Shown here piece after piece: positions 1 through 7,140 of a stretch of 20,776 bases of DNA. The notes below the pieces were generated by a model. It did no database searches. It saw nothing but the letters and a program-made list of their open reading frames with translations, and was not told where the DNA came from. The translations under genes were made by a program, and so were the position numbers. How positions within the stretch are numbered: the first letter of the stretch is position 1; every line of letters starts with the position of its first letter. This DNA is from JBGPIT01 sp041485125 (GTDB lineage Bacteria > Desulfobacterota > Binatia > UTPRO1): NCBI GenBank assembly GCA_041485125.1, contig JBGPIT010000045.1:1-20776 (forward strand), written 5' to 3'.

Positions 1-2
1 AG

Positions 3-77
3 CTCGATCCCGCGCAGCAAGAGAAGCTGCGCGAGCTGCGCGGCCACGGTGATGGCCACGGGAGTGACGATCCATGA
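3..77 (+). CDS. C-terminal tail of an upstream gene (partial; possibly Spy/CpxP-like periplasmic protein)
   Basis: An open frame runs in from the left edge and ends at a TGA at 75-77, giving 24 residues of charged, helical character (LDPAQQEKLRELR) followed by a Gly/His/Asp-rich end. Its stop overlaps the next start as ATGA (74-77), the usual sign of translational coupling, which makes a real gene more likely than a chance frame. A run of the type 'DPAQQEKLRELR' with a His-rich end is reminiscent of the last helix of small periplasmic metal-stress proteins of the Spy/CpxP or heavy-metal-sensor type. With only 24 residues this function is a guess. The rest of the gene lies outside the window. 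Confidence 0.55.
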   Translation, partial: LDPAQQEKLRELRGHGDGHGSDDP

Positions 78-508
78 AGCGATTCCTTGCAGTAGTGACG
101 TTCGCGCTGATGGCGCTCACGGCAAACACCAGTCACGCTTTCCCCGCCCACGGCGGCGGCGGGTCGCACGGTGGCGGTGGCGGCGGATGGCGTGGAGGGG
201 GCGGATCGCACGGTGCTGGCGGGTGGCATGACGGCGGCGGATGGCATGGCGGCGGATGGCACGGCGGTCGCAGCGGCATCATCATCGGTGTCGATCCGTG
301 GTGGGGAGTACCGCCGTATTGGTACTACCCGGAGCCGATCTACCCCTACTCGCCACCCGTCGTCGTCCAGCCGGAGCCTCCTGTCTACACGCAGCGAGAC
401 CAACCCCAGGCGGACACCTACTGGTACTACTGTCAGAGCTCCGGCGAGTACTACCCGGAGGTCGACCACTGCCCGGAACCGTGGATCAAGGTTCCGCCGC
501 ACCCCTAG
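74..508 (+). CDS. Secreted Gly/His-rich protein with aromatic/Pro-rich C-terminus
   Basis: This 144-residue protein has a signal peptide (basic MKRF, hydrophobic core, likely cut after SHA at residue 22). A low-complexity Gly/His/Trp/Ser segment follows (about residues 27-66) with repeats such as GGGWHGG, then a Trp/Tyr/Pro-rich part (75-110). The C-terminal module has the pattern YWYYC...YYP.V..CP..W..V.P (116-142) with two cysteines that could pair. That module is a recurring one in small exported proteobacterial proteins of unknown function. The His/Gly segment could bind metal, but this is inference. A GGGAG at 60-64 lies 9 bases before the ATG and supports this start, and the start overlaps the preceding stop by ATGA. 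The lipoprotein gene follows 12 bases after the stop, so all three are probably one operon of envelope proteins. Confidence 0.8.
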   Translation: MKRFLAVVTFALMALTANTSHAFPAHGGGGSHGGGGGGWRGGGGSHGAGGWHDGGGWHGGGWHGGRSGIIIGVDPWWGVPPYWYYPEPIYPYSPPVVVQPEPPVYTQRDQPQADTYWYYCQSSGEYYPEVDHCPEPWIKVPPHP

Positions 509-520
509 CGAGGCATGCAC

Positions 521-1063
521 ATGCGAGCGTCAATGATTTGCGTCACCGCGGCGGGGCTCCTCCTCGCCGGCTGCGTGCACGTTCCGACCGGCCCGAACGT
601 CATGGCGCTTCCCGGCAGCGGCAAGACGTTCGACGAGTTCAACTACGATGACGCCGTCTGTCGCGACTGGGCCTCTCAGCGCACCGGCATCACCAGGAGC
701 CGCGCCGCCAACGACAGCGCCGTGAGCGGCGCCGCGATCGGCACCGTGCTCGGTGCGGCAACCGGAGCGGCCCTCGGTGCGGCGTCGGGTCATCCCGCAA
801 CCGGCGCCGCCGTCGGCGCCGGCGCGGGTCTCCTCGGCGGCTCACTCGTCGGCGCGTCGAACGCCGAGGAGGCAGGCTCGATCGTCCAACAGCGCTACGA
901 TATGGCGTACGTCCAATGCATGTACGCCAGAGGAAACCAGGTCCCGCTACCGAGGGGGGCGCAAACGGCCTACCGTCCGCCGCGCCCGCGACGTCGTGTA
1001 CCGCCGCCGCCTCCGGGCGCCCCTCCGCCACCGCCGCCGGACGTCGACGATAGTCCGTACTGA
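521..1063 (+). CDS. Glycine-zipper outer-membrane lipoprotein
   Basis: This 180-residue protein has a lipoprotein signal ending in the lipobox LLAGC (Cys18), so it should be lipidated and anchored in the envelope. A region with two Cys follows (about residues 30-55), then a classic glycine-zipper hairpin of alternating Gly/Ala small residues (roughly 67-115: GAAIGTVLGAATGAALGAASG and a second half with GAAVGAGAG). Next is a short part with Cys in YVQCMYARG and a Pro-rich tail (PPPPPGAPPPPPPD). Glycine-zipper lipoproteins of the YMGG/OmpA-like type associate with the outer membrane; the precise role here is unknown. Two in-frame ATGs are possible. The one at 521 is preferred because GAGG (510-513) sits 7 bases upstream, while for the ATG at 515 it would be only 1 base away. 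Confidence 0.8.
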   Translation: MRASMICVTAAGLLLAGCVHVPTGPNVMALPGSGKTFDEFNYDDAVCRDWASQRTGITRSRAANDSAVSGAAIGTVLGAATGAALGAASGHPATGAAVGAGAGLLGGSLVGASNAEEAGSIVQQRYDMAYVQCMYARGNQVPLPRGAQTAYRPPRPRRRVPPPPPGAPPPPPPDVDDSPY

Positions 1064-1139
1064 CCATCGTAAGGCGATCCGCGTCGAGCAGATCGACCAA
1101 TGCTTCGCACACCGATGCGCGGCGAAGAGGCCGAGGTGC

Positions 1140-3608
1140 TCACGCGGAAGGAGTCGCCTCAGGTGAGCCGAGAGAGTGCAGCGCCCCGACGCCGACGAGG
1201 TAGATAGCGAGCGCGACGAACGCGACGACGTCGAAGCCATACGCCATCGCGAGCATGACCGCGGCCACGGTGCCGACGACGGTGCTGCACCCATTGATGG
1301 CCCAGGCCCACGGGACCAGCTCGCGATCGATGGCTTCGATCCGGCGAATCCCGAGCGGGAAGAAAAACCCGAGGACGAGGCCGAAGGGCGCCAGCATCAT
1401 CATCGTGAGGCCGATGCGCAGCGGCAGCGATGCACCGAGGAACGCGCCGAACACGCGGTGTGCCCCGAGCTCGAACGCCGCGACGAGGATCACGAGCGCG
1501 ACCGCCGCGCTCGTGAGCTTGCGGCGCGCCGGAGCATCTCCCACGCCGGACAGCAGACTTCCCATTCCGGTGAACACGAGTAGCGAGAATAGCACGATCG
1601 ACAGCGAGTACGTCGGATTGCCGAGGAACAGAACGAATCTCTGTAGAATCGCGATCTCGAGAAGAATGAAGCCCAGTCCGAGCGCGGCGAAGTACACGAT
1701 CATGCGGAGCGGCTTGCGCACGCGCGCGCGCGAGCGGAGCCGCTGCAATGGCGCCAAGATCATGACGACGGAGAAGACCACGGCCTGCACGAGCATGACG
1801 AGCAGCATCCGTTGACCGGTCGCGGGCGTCGTACCCGCATCGTCCGCGCGTCGCTTCACGACCGCGTCCCACTTGTAAAAGTTGAAAAAGAACGGGCTGT
1901 CGTCGGTGGCTGGGTCGAAGCGCAGGTAGTGATTCGCGATGAAGGTGCTCCGCTCTTCCGCGGACATGCGCAAGAAACGCGCAACCTGATGATCGACCAG
2001 GCGATCCGGACGGTACCAGAACGAGAAACCTTCCGCGTCCGCGTAGCGCGTGAGGGCGTCGAGCTCCGGCGCGCTGAACGGTGTCCGCTTGGCGAGCATC
2101 GCGACGAGCGGCGTCGTGCCGCGAGTCGCGATGACGACGAGGTTCTGCTCGGGCGATGCGACGCCCAGATTACGCAACGCCGCTTCGAGCGTCGCCGTGA
2201 ACCGTAGGACGATCATCGTCGGTCCGGCGACACCGAAATTGTCGAACGAGTAGAGCGCGTACATCCCGGCGGGCGTGAGGTGCTCGAGGTACGTCGTGAA
2301 CGCGTCGACCGTGTACAGGTAGCTCTCGGCCAGCACGTACGCGCCGGTCGACAGGGCGGAGAGCGTGTCGATGCCGTTCAGGACGATGAGGTCGAAACGA
2401 TCGTCGCTCGCGTCCATCCAGTGGCGCGCCTCGTCGGTGACGACGTCCAGGCGCGGCGAGACGAAGAGGCCGCCGTTGAAGCCCTTGAAGCGCTCGCGAC
2501 CGAGCTCGACCGTGACCGGGTTCAGCTCGATCCCCGTGATGCGGCCTGCGCCGTTCGCGAGCGCGGCCAGCGCGTCGGCGCCGCCGCCGAGTCCGATGAT
2601 GGCGGTCCGGGGCGCCGCGAGGGTTTGGTACGGAAGTGCCATCAGGTGGTGACGGAACATGTCGAGCGAGGTCGAATCGCCGTTCCACTCGTACATCACG
2701 GCGAACGACCCGCCGTCGTAGCCGACCATGCGGAACTCGGGACCGCGTCCCTCGAAGCGGTCACCGACCCCGACGACGTTGTAGCTCCCCTTCCAACTCG
2801 TCTCGGTCCGCCGCCAACCGACCACGTCGACACGGCTGATCGGCGTCCAGCGCTCGAAGAGATGGATTGCGTCGGGATCGCGCAGGAACGCGCTGAGAAA
2901 CTTGTCGGGTGATGGCGGAAACGGGCCGAGCATTGCGGCAGCGATGCCAACCAACACCGAGATCGTGACGCCGGCTACGGCGATCGACGCGAGGCGGCGT
3001 GAGCCGCGCGCATACGTGATGCCGCTCGCGGCGATCGCCGCGGCACCGACGACCACGACAGCCGGTGTCCCCAGAAGCCAGATCAGCGGCACCGAAGCGG
3101 CACACCCGAGGGCCGCGCCCGCCAGGTCCGCCCCGTACAGTCGCGCGATCTGCCGCGGGCGCTCGGAGAGGACGGTACAGACGGCGACGCCCGCGCAGAA
3201 GAACGGCACCGCCACGACCACGTAGTACAGGGCGAGGCCTGCCATCGCCGCCGGATCATGGCCGACCGCACGGGGATCGAACCGCGCGAACGAGCTGTAC
3301 GCGAGCGTCCCGGCTACGGCGATGCCGGCGACGGCGCTCGACGACACCAGCCGGGTGCGAGCGTCGCCGAGGAAGCCGGGAAACGCGGCGAGCACCGAGC
3401 CGGCGCTGCCGAAGCCGAGCAGCGCAGTCGCAACGGTGAGATACGCGAAGTGATAGGAGATCGCATACGAAAAAACCCTGGTGAAGCTGATCTCGGTAAG
3501 GAGAACGCCGAACGACAACACGAAGACCCCCACCGCGAGCTCCACGACGGAGAGAGCGCTCGCGGTGTCCAGAGGTCTCGGGAGGCCGGCGCGGGACGCG
3601 GTGCTCAT
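1140..3608 (-). CDS. Membrane protein with spermidine-synthase-like methyltransferase-fold domain
   Basis: An 822-residue protein. The N-terminal membrane block (about residues 20-230, six or more hydrophobic segments) starts with a FGVLLTEISFTRVFSY-type motif typical of SpeE-like membrane fusions. A cytosolic Rossmann domain (about 255-560) carries the SAM/dcSAM-binding loop IIGLGGGADAL (337-346), an acidic strand end at Glu361 (GIELNP) and FDLIVLNGIDTLS (405-417). TDDSPFFF (568-575) precedes the C-terminal membrane block (about 600-810). In real aminopropyltransferases the strand after the loop ends in a catalytic Asp (VDxxDP type); here it reads LNGID, so polyamine synthesis is doubtful. 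No clear Shine-Dalgarno lies before the ATG, where the upstream bases are a run of C. It is transcribed in the same direction as the beta-helix gene, 104 bases downstream of it. Substrate unknown. Confidence 0.8.
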   Translation of the reverse strand: MSTASRAGLPRPLDTASALSVVELAVGVFVLSFGVLLTEISFTRVFSYAISYHFAYLTVATALLGFGSAGSVLAAFPGFLGDARTRLVSSSAVAGIAVAGTLAYSSFARFDPRAVGHDPAAMAGLALYYVVVAVPFFCAGVAVCTVLSERPRQIARLYGADLAGAALGCAASVPLIWLLGTPAVVVVGAAAIAASGITYARGSRRLASIAVAGVTISVLVGIAAAMLGPFPPSPDKFLSAFLRDPDAIHLFERWTPISRVDVVGWRRTETSWKGSYNVVGVGDRFEGRGPEFRMVGYDGGSFAVMYEWNGDSTSLDMFRHHLMALPYQTLAAPRTAIIGLGGGADALAALANGAGRITGIELNPVTVELGRERFKGFNGGLFVSPRLDVVTDEARHWMDASDDRFDLIVLNGIDTLSALSTGAYVLAESYLYTVDAFTTYLEHLTPAGMYALYSFDNFGVAGPTMIVLRFTATLEAALRNLGVASPEQNLVVIATRGTTPLVAMLAKRTPFSAPELDALTRYADAEGFSFWYRPDRLVDHQVARFLRMSAEERSTFIANHYLRFDPATDDSPFFFNFYKWDAVVKRRADDAGTTPATGQRMLLVMLVQAVVFSVVMILAPLQRLRSRARVRKPLRMIVYFAALGLGFILLEIAILQRFVLFLGNPTYSLSIVLFSLLVFTGMGSLLSGVGDAPARRKLTSAAVALVILVAAFELGAHRVFGAFLGASLPLRIGLTMMMLAPFGLVLGFFFPLGIRRIEAIDRELVPWAWAINGCSTVVGTVAAVMLAMAYGFDVVAFVALAIYLVGVGALHSLGSPEATPSA

Positions 3609-3685
3609 GGGGGGTTGTCGATACGGCTGCGGATGGACCCGGTCGCTCGCTCAGCCGTCGATCGGCGATCCTTCTATGCACCAAC

Positions 3686-3711
3686 CGCGCCGGGCGCGCT
3701 ACGCCGGCGCG
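3686..3711 (-). terminator. GC-rich stem-loop just after the beta-helix gene
   Basis: A perfect 8-base inverted repeat (CGCGCCGG / CCGGCGCG) with a 10-base loop begins 1 base after the TGA of the beta-helix gene. There is no run of U after it on the minus strand, so it is not a canonical intrinsic terminator. It could act as a pause/stability hairpin or with Rho, and such repeats can arise by chance in DNA this GC-rich. Confidence 0.35.
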
Positions 3712-3712
3712 C

Positions 3713-5746
3713 TCACGGACATCCGGACGGCGATGCCGGGCACGCGATCGGTCGCGGCGCATCGCTGGCGCTGAACTGACCGCGGCCGCCGCCGACGGGT
3801 GGATCGGTCCCCGAGTCGCGCCGCACGCGACCGCCGAAGAGCGCGCACCAGGTCGTTCCGCCGCTCGTGAAGCGCACCGCGAGCGCGTTCTGCGACGGCT
3901 CGTCGAGCGAGTACGCGATCGGGCTCAGCTTGGCGTTGCAGCTCGCGCTCACCAGCTTGCCGTCCTGGATCTTGACCGACTTGCAGGGTCCATTGACGAA
4001 GTGGCGATCGCGATAGCGATAGGTCGGCCGCGACGCGTTGCCGCTGACGCTCCAGCTGCCGGCGACGCTCGGGAGCGAGAGACACACCGACTCGCCCGAG
4101 CCATTCGCCTTGTAGAGCTGTAGCGTCGCGCCGTCCGCCACCGGATCGACGCCGTTGGCGTCGATCGCGGCGTCTTTCAGGAGCAGCGACAGCGAGCGCT
4201 TGCTCGCGTCGCCGGGACGATCCTTGACGACGAGCTTCTTGCCGGCAACGGGGATCGGCGTCGCGAGCGGGGTCGCCGTAAGCGTCGGCGTCGCGCTCAG
4301 CGTCGGGGTGGGCGTGGGCGTCGCGGCGGTCGCCGTCGGTCCGATGGCTCCGAACTCGTACGCACCGATGTCGCGCGCTCCGTCATTCGGCCGCGACTCG
4401 TCGAGCTGGTGCTTGACGTATTGCCGGACTACGTCGTGCGCCGGCAGCACTGCGGCGTTCAAGCTCGTCCCCGCGTCACGACACGCCGACCCGCTCACCA
4501 GATGAAAATCCTGCGCGGCCTCGTCGACGAAGCCCGGCGACGCCCCGGTCACGTTCGGGACCGGCGTCGTGATCGTGCCCGTCAGGCCGCTGTGGCTCGA
4601 CACGAAGCCGGTCTTGAACCAGTTGGCGCGCAGCTCGAGCGTACCGTCGCTGTCGAGCATCGCGAGCCTGTTCCCGGGCGCCGTCACGTAGACGACATTG
4701 TCGCGGACGTCGGCGGTCTCGTCGTTGGTCGAGAGGCGGAGCAGCGTGGTGTTCCCGCTGCGTGTCGAGACGACGGTGTTCTGGAAGAAGTGCAGCACGC
4801 CTTTCCGGTAGATGCTCTCGTCGCCGCTGTCACCGCCGTAGTGGACGATCTGGCTGTTGCCCGCCCCTTCCGGCTCGATCAGGACGTTGCCGTAGACGAA
4901 GGTCGTCCGGTAGCGCGGATCGGTGATCAGCGACGGATCATCCTCGGCGTCGACGAGGTCGAGCTGCCGGTTGCCGCTCTCGATCCAGTTGTAGCGGATC
5001 ACGGTGCCGATCGAGCGGTCCTTGAGCGCGTTGCCGTTGCAGCCGGGCCGGAGCGGCCCGAAGCGGTTCCGCTGGAAGACGATCCCGACCGCGGCGGTGT
5101 AGTTGTTGTGCTCGAAAGCGCTGCCGACGTTGCCGTTGTCGTAGAGGTAGTTGCCGTCGACGAGGATGTCCTGCGTGTCGCCGTTGTAGATGCCGATGAA
5201 GAGGCCGTTACCCGAGTCGTGGATCGTGCAGCCGCGGATCGTGATGTGCTGGCCGCGCTCGACGTAGATCGCGGCGGCGTTGGCGTTGTAGGCGACCCCC
5301 GGCGTGCCGGCGTCGTCGGTGAAGGTGTACCCCGGCCGCGCGCTCCGCACGTCGAGGCTCTCGAGGACGATGTACTGCGGCAAGACGTCCGGATTCGCGG
5401 TGCCGATCTTGATCACGCCGCGTACCTCGTTGGTGTAGTCGAGCTGCAGGCGTGTGGTGGCGTTGTCGCCGCTGATGACCGGCAAGTTGCCGCTCGCGTC
5501 GGCGATGCCGCGCACGGTGATCGGCGCGACCGCGGTGCCGGCGCGGCTGATCACCCACTTCTCGCGATAGGGCGTGGGGCGCGCGTAGATCAGGACGGTG
5601 TCGCCGGCGTTCAGCGATTCCCACGGCACGTCGCCGACGTTGGCGAGCGGCTTTCCCGGACCGACCTCGTACGTCGTTGCGTGCGCGAGCGGCGCGACCA
5701 GGACGACGATCGAAAGGACGACGGTTGGAACGATCGGCACACGCAT
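3713..5746 (-). CDS. Secreted right-handed parallel beta-helix protein with Thr/Pro linker and Cys-rich C-terminal domain
   Basis: A 677-residue exported protein. The signal peptide is MRVPIVPTVVLSIVVLVAP...AHA (cut near residue 23). Residues about 24-465 form a pectate-lyase/NosD-like right-handed beta-helix: an N-terminal GDTVLI strand, repeated ITIRGCTIHD, ILVDGNYLYDN, GIVFQRNRFG, VIRYNWIESG, LHFFQNTVV and DVRDNVVYV rungs, and the end signature DIGAYEFG (459-466) common in secreted choice-of-anchor beta-helix proteins. A Thr/Pro/Ala linker (about 470-500) leads to a beta-rich domain of about 140 residues with Cys at 555, 588, 603 and 634. The frame is open upstream to 6823, but that part lacks a plausible start and lies opposite the transglycosylase. 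The chosen ATG has GGAG 10 bases upstream and gives a clean signal peptide. It may bind or cut polysaccharide; no catalytic residues can be assigned. Confidence 0.82.
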   Translation of the reverse strand: MRVPIVPTVVLSIVVLVAPLAHATTYEVGPGKPLANVGDVPWESLNAGDTVLIYARPTPYREKWVISRAGTAVAPITVRGIADASGNLPVISGDNATTRLQLDYTNEVRGVIKIGTANPDVLPQYIVLESLDVRSARPGYTFTDDAGTPGVAYNANAAAIYVERGQHITIRGCTIHDSGNGLFIGIYNGDTQDILVDGNYLYDNGNVGSAFEHNNYTAAVGIVFQRNRFGPLRPGCNGNALKDRSIGTVIRYNWIESGNRQLDLVDAEDDPSLITDPRYRTTFVYGNVLIEPEGAGNSQIVHYGGDSGDESIYRKGVLHFFQNTVVSTRSGNTTLLRLSTNDETADVRDNVVYVTAPGNRLAMLDSDGTLELRANWFKTGFVSSHSGLTGTITTPVPNVTGASPGFVDEAAQDFHLVSGSACRDAGTSLNAAVLPAHDVVRQYVKHQLDESRPNDGARDIGAYEFGAIGPTATAATPTPTPTLSATPTLTATPLATPIPVAGKKLVVKDRPGDASKRSLSLLLKDAAIDANGVDPVADGATLQLYKANGSGESVCLSLPSVAGSWSVSGNASRPTYRYRDRHFVNGPCKSVKIQDGKLVSASCNAKLSPIAYSLDEPSQNALAVRFTSGGTTWCALFGGRVRRDSGTDPPVGGGRGQFSASDAPRPIACPASPSGCP

Positions 5747-5872
5747 CGGCACGGCACTCCAGCGACCGCAGAGGCTAGCGCCTGGGCTCGCGCGCCGCAA
5801 TTCGCGGACGATGTGCCGCTTCGCGCAGCACGCAACCGGCGCCCGCACGGGCACCGTCAGTTCGGGTCTCGT

Positions 5873-6826
5873 ATGGCAGGGTGTTTGCGCAGTACGATCG
5901 GGCCGTTGACCTACGCGGATCAATCGCCAGCAGCATGCTTCCGCACCGTCGCGGCGCTCGGCGTCGCGATCGCGCTGCTGGCGACCATCGCACGTCCGAG
6001 CGACGCGCGCGCCGACGACGAGCGGATCGCGCGGGCACACGGCTGGGGCTACCTGATCGACAAGCTCGCCGCCGACGGCGTCGCGCCGAGCCGTGTCGCG
6101 CATACCTTCGGCGATCCGCGGCTGCCGCCGTTCACCGGTCTCTCGTTCTCGCTCCATCCGGGCGAGTCCGGCGCGCTCTACCGCAGCTTGCTGCGCCCCG
6201 CGAGCGTGGCGGAGGCGCGGCGCTGCAAGAGCAGCAATGCGTCCGCCTTCGGCGCCGCCGAGCGGACCTACGGTGTGCCGGCAAGCGTCGTCGCCGCGAT
6301 CATCCACGTCGAGAGCCATTGCGGCCACAACACCGGGACGCAGCCCATCTTCTACCGTCTGGCGCGACTCGCGATGGCGAACGAGCCCGAGAATCTGGCC
6401 GCGAACCTCGCCCGTCTGACGTCGCTCGCCGGCAACGCGGGCGGCGCCACGACCGTGCGGGTCTTCGAGCGCGCCCGCTACCTCGAGGACACGTTCTATC
6501 CCGAGGTGCGCGCGATGTTCGAGATGGCCGCGCGTACCGACGTCGATCCGCTCTCCGTACGCGGATCGCGGAGCGGCGCCTTCGGCTATCCGCAGTTTCT
6601 CCCGACCAGCTATCTCCGCGATGGCGTCGACGCCGACGGCGACGGGCGCGTCAGCCTCTACGACGCACTGGACGCCGCGGCGTCGTGCGCGCGCTATCTC
6701 GCCGCGCACGGCTGGCATCCCGGCGCGTCGACCGCCGAGCGCCGCTCGGCGATTTGGGCGTACAATCGGTCGACCGCGTACATCGACGCCGTGCTCACGA
6801 TCGCCCGCCGCCTGGACCAGCACTGA
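5873..6826 (+). CDS. Lytic murein transglycosylase, MltB-like (SLT_2 family)
   Basis: A 317-residue protein predicted to cleave the MurNAc-GlcNAc bond of peptidoglycan in the periplasm, giving 1,6-anhydro-muropeptides. A hydrophobic export segment (about residues 22-40) is followed by ARA-DDE, a likely signal peptidase I site near 47, so it looks soluble rather than a lipoprotein. Family hallmarks are visible: GWGYLIDKLAADGV (57-70), AAIIHVESHCG with Glu147 as the expected catalytic acid (the equivalent MltB motif is GVET.YG), SGAFGYPQFLPTSYL (234-248), and a DADGDGRVSLYDALDA segment (253-268) before CARYLAAHGW and WAYNRS. It lacks the C-terminal peptidoglycan-binding domain seen in longer homologues. 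No Shine-Dalgarno is seen before the ATG; in-frame TTG codons at 5885 and 5906 are alternatives. The bolA-like gene follows after 8 bases. Confidence 0.85.
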   Translation: MAGCLRSTIGPLTYADQSPAACFRTVAALGVAIALLATIARPSDARADDERIARAHGWGYLIDKLAADGVAPSRVAHTFGDPRLPPFTGLSFSLHPGESGALYRSLLRPASVAEARRCKSSNASAFGAAERTYGVPASVVAAIIHVESHCGHNTGTQPIFYRLARLAMANEPENLAANLARLTSLAGNAGGATTVRVFERARYLEDTFYPEVRAMFEMAARTDVDPLSVRGSRSGAFGYPQFLPTSYLRDGVDADGDGRVSLYDALDAAASCARYLAAHGWHPGASTAERRSAIWAYNRSTAYIDAVLTIARRLDQH

Positions 6827-6834
6827 GCGATGCG

Positions 6835-7125
6835 ATGAGCGGCGCCGAACGTCTCGCCGAGGAGCTGCGCCGGACCCTCGCCGCTGACCACGTCACGGTG
6901 GAGGACGAGAGCGTCCTCCACCGCGGCCATGCCGGCGCCGAGGAAGGCGGCCACTTCGACGTCGTCATCGTGGCGAGCCGTTTCGAAGACCTCGATCCGA
7001 TCGCGCGCCACCGCGTCGTCTACGAGGCGCTCGGCGATCTCGCGGCACACGGCATTCACGCGCTGGCGCTACGGACGTACACGCCGGCGGAGTGGCGTCG
7101 CGCCGGTGAGAGCGGCCCGCCCTGA
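6835..7125 (+). CDS. bolA: BolA family protein
   Basis: A 96-residue cytosolic protein with the BolA signature: VEDESVLHRGHAG (22-34), GGHFDVVIVASRF, then RHRVVYEALGDL and IHALALRTYTPAEW. The conserved His/Gly in HRGHAG and the His of IHAL are the positions that coordinate Fe-S clusters with monothiol glutaredoxins in studied BolA proteins; no glutaredoxin gene is nearby here. BolA proteins serve in Fe-S/iron handling and, in E. coli, as morphogenes that alter expression of cell-wall carboxypeptidases. The start at 6835 is used because it gives a normal BolA N-terminus; an ATG at 6830 in another frame ends at once. Its position 8 bases after a lytic transglycosylase stop suggests co-transcription and fits a cell-wall link. 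It converges with the hybrid kinase gene, 15 bases away. Confidence 0.9.
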   Translation: MSGAERLAEELRRTLAADHVTVEDESVLHRGHAGAEEGGHFDVVIVASRFEDLDPIARHRVVYEALGDLAAHGIHALALRTYTPAEWRRAGESGPP

Positions 7126-7140
7126 GCGACACGCCATCGG

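Noticed and set aside
163..272. The repetitive GGC-rich stretch was considered as a non-coding repeat or CRISPR-like array.
   Set aside because: The period is that of Gly/His codons within a continuous secreted-protein frame; there are no spacers or conserved repeat units.
1076..1100. GTCGA-GCAGA-TCGAC hairpin between the convergent lipoprotein and membrane-protein genes.
   Set aside because: Only a 5-base stem without a T run; too weak to call a terminator.
4409..5872. The transglycosylase frame is open far upstream on the plus strand.
   Set aside because: The upstream part is an antisense shadow of the beta-helix gene, rich in Val/Asp/Arg; the protein proper begins just before the signal segment.
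5747..6823. The beta-helix frame stays open for about 360 more codons upstream on the minus strand.
   Set aside because: This stretch is antisense to a well-supported lytic transglycosylase, is Arg/Glu/Gly-rich without domain character, and the ATG at 5746 gives a clean signal peptide and Shine-Dalgarno.
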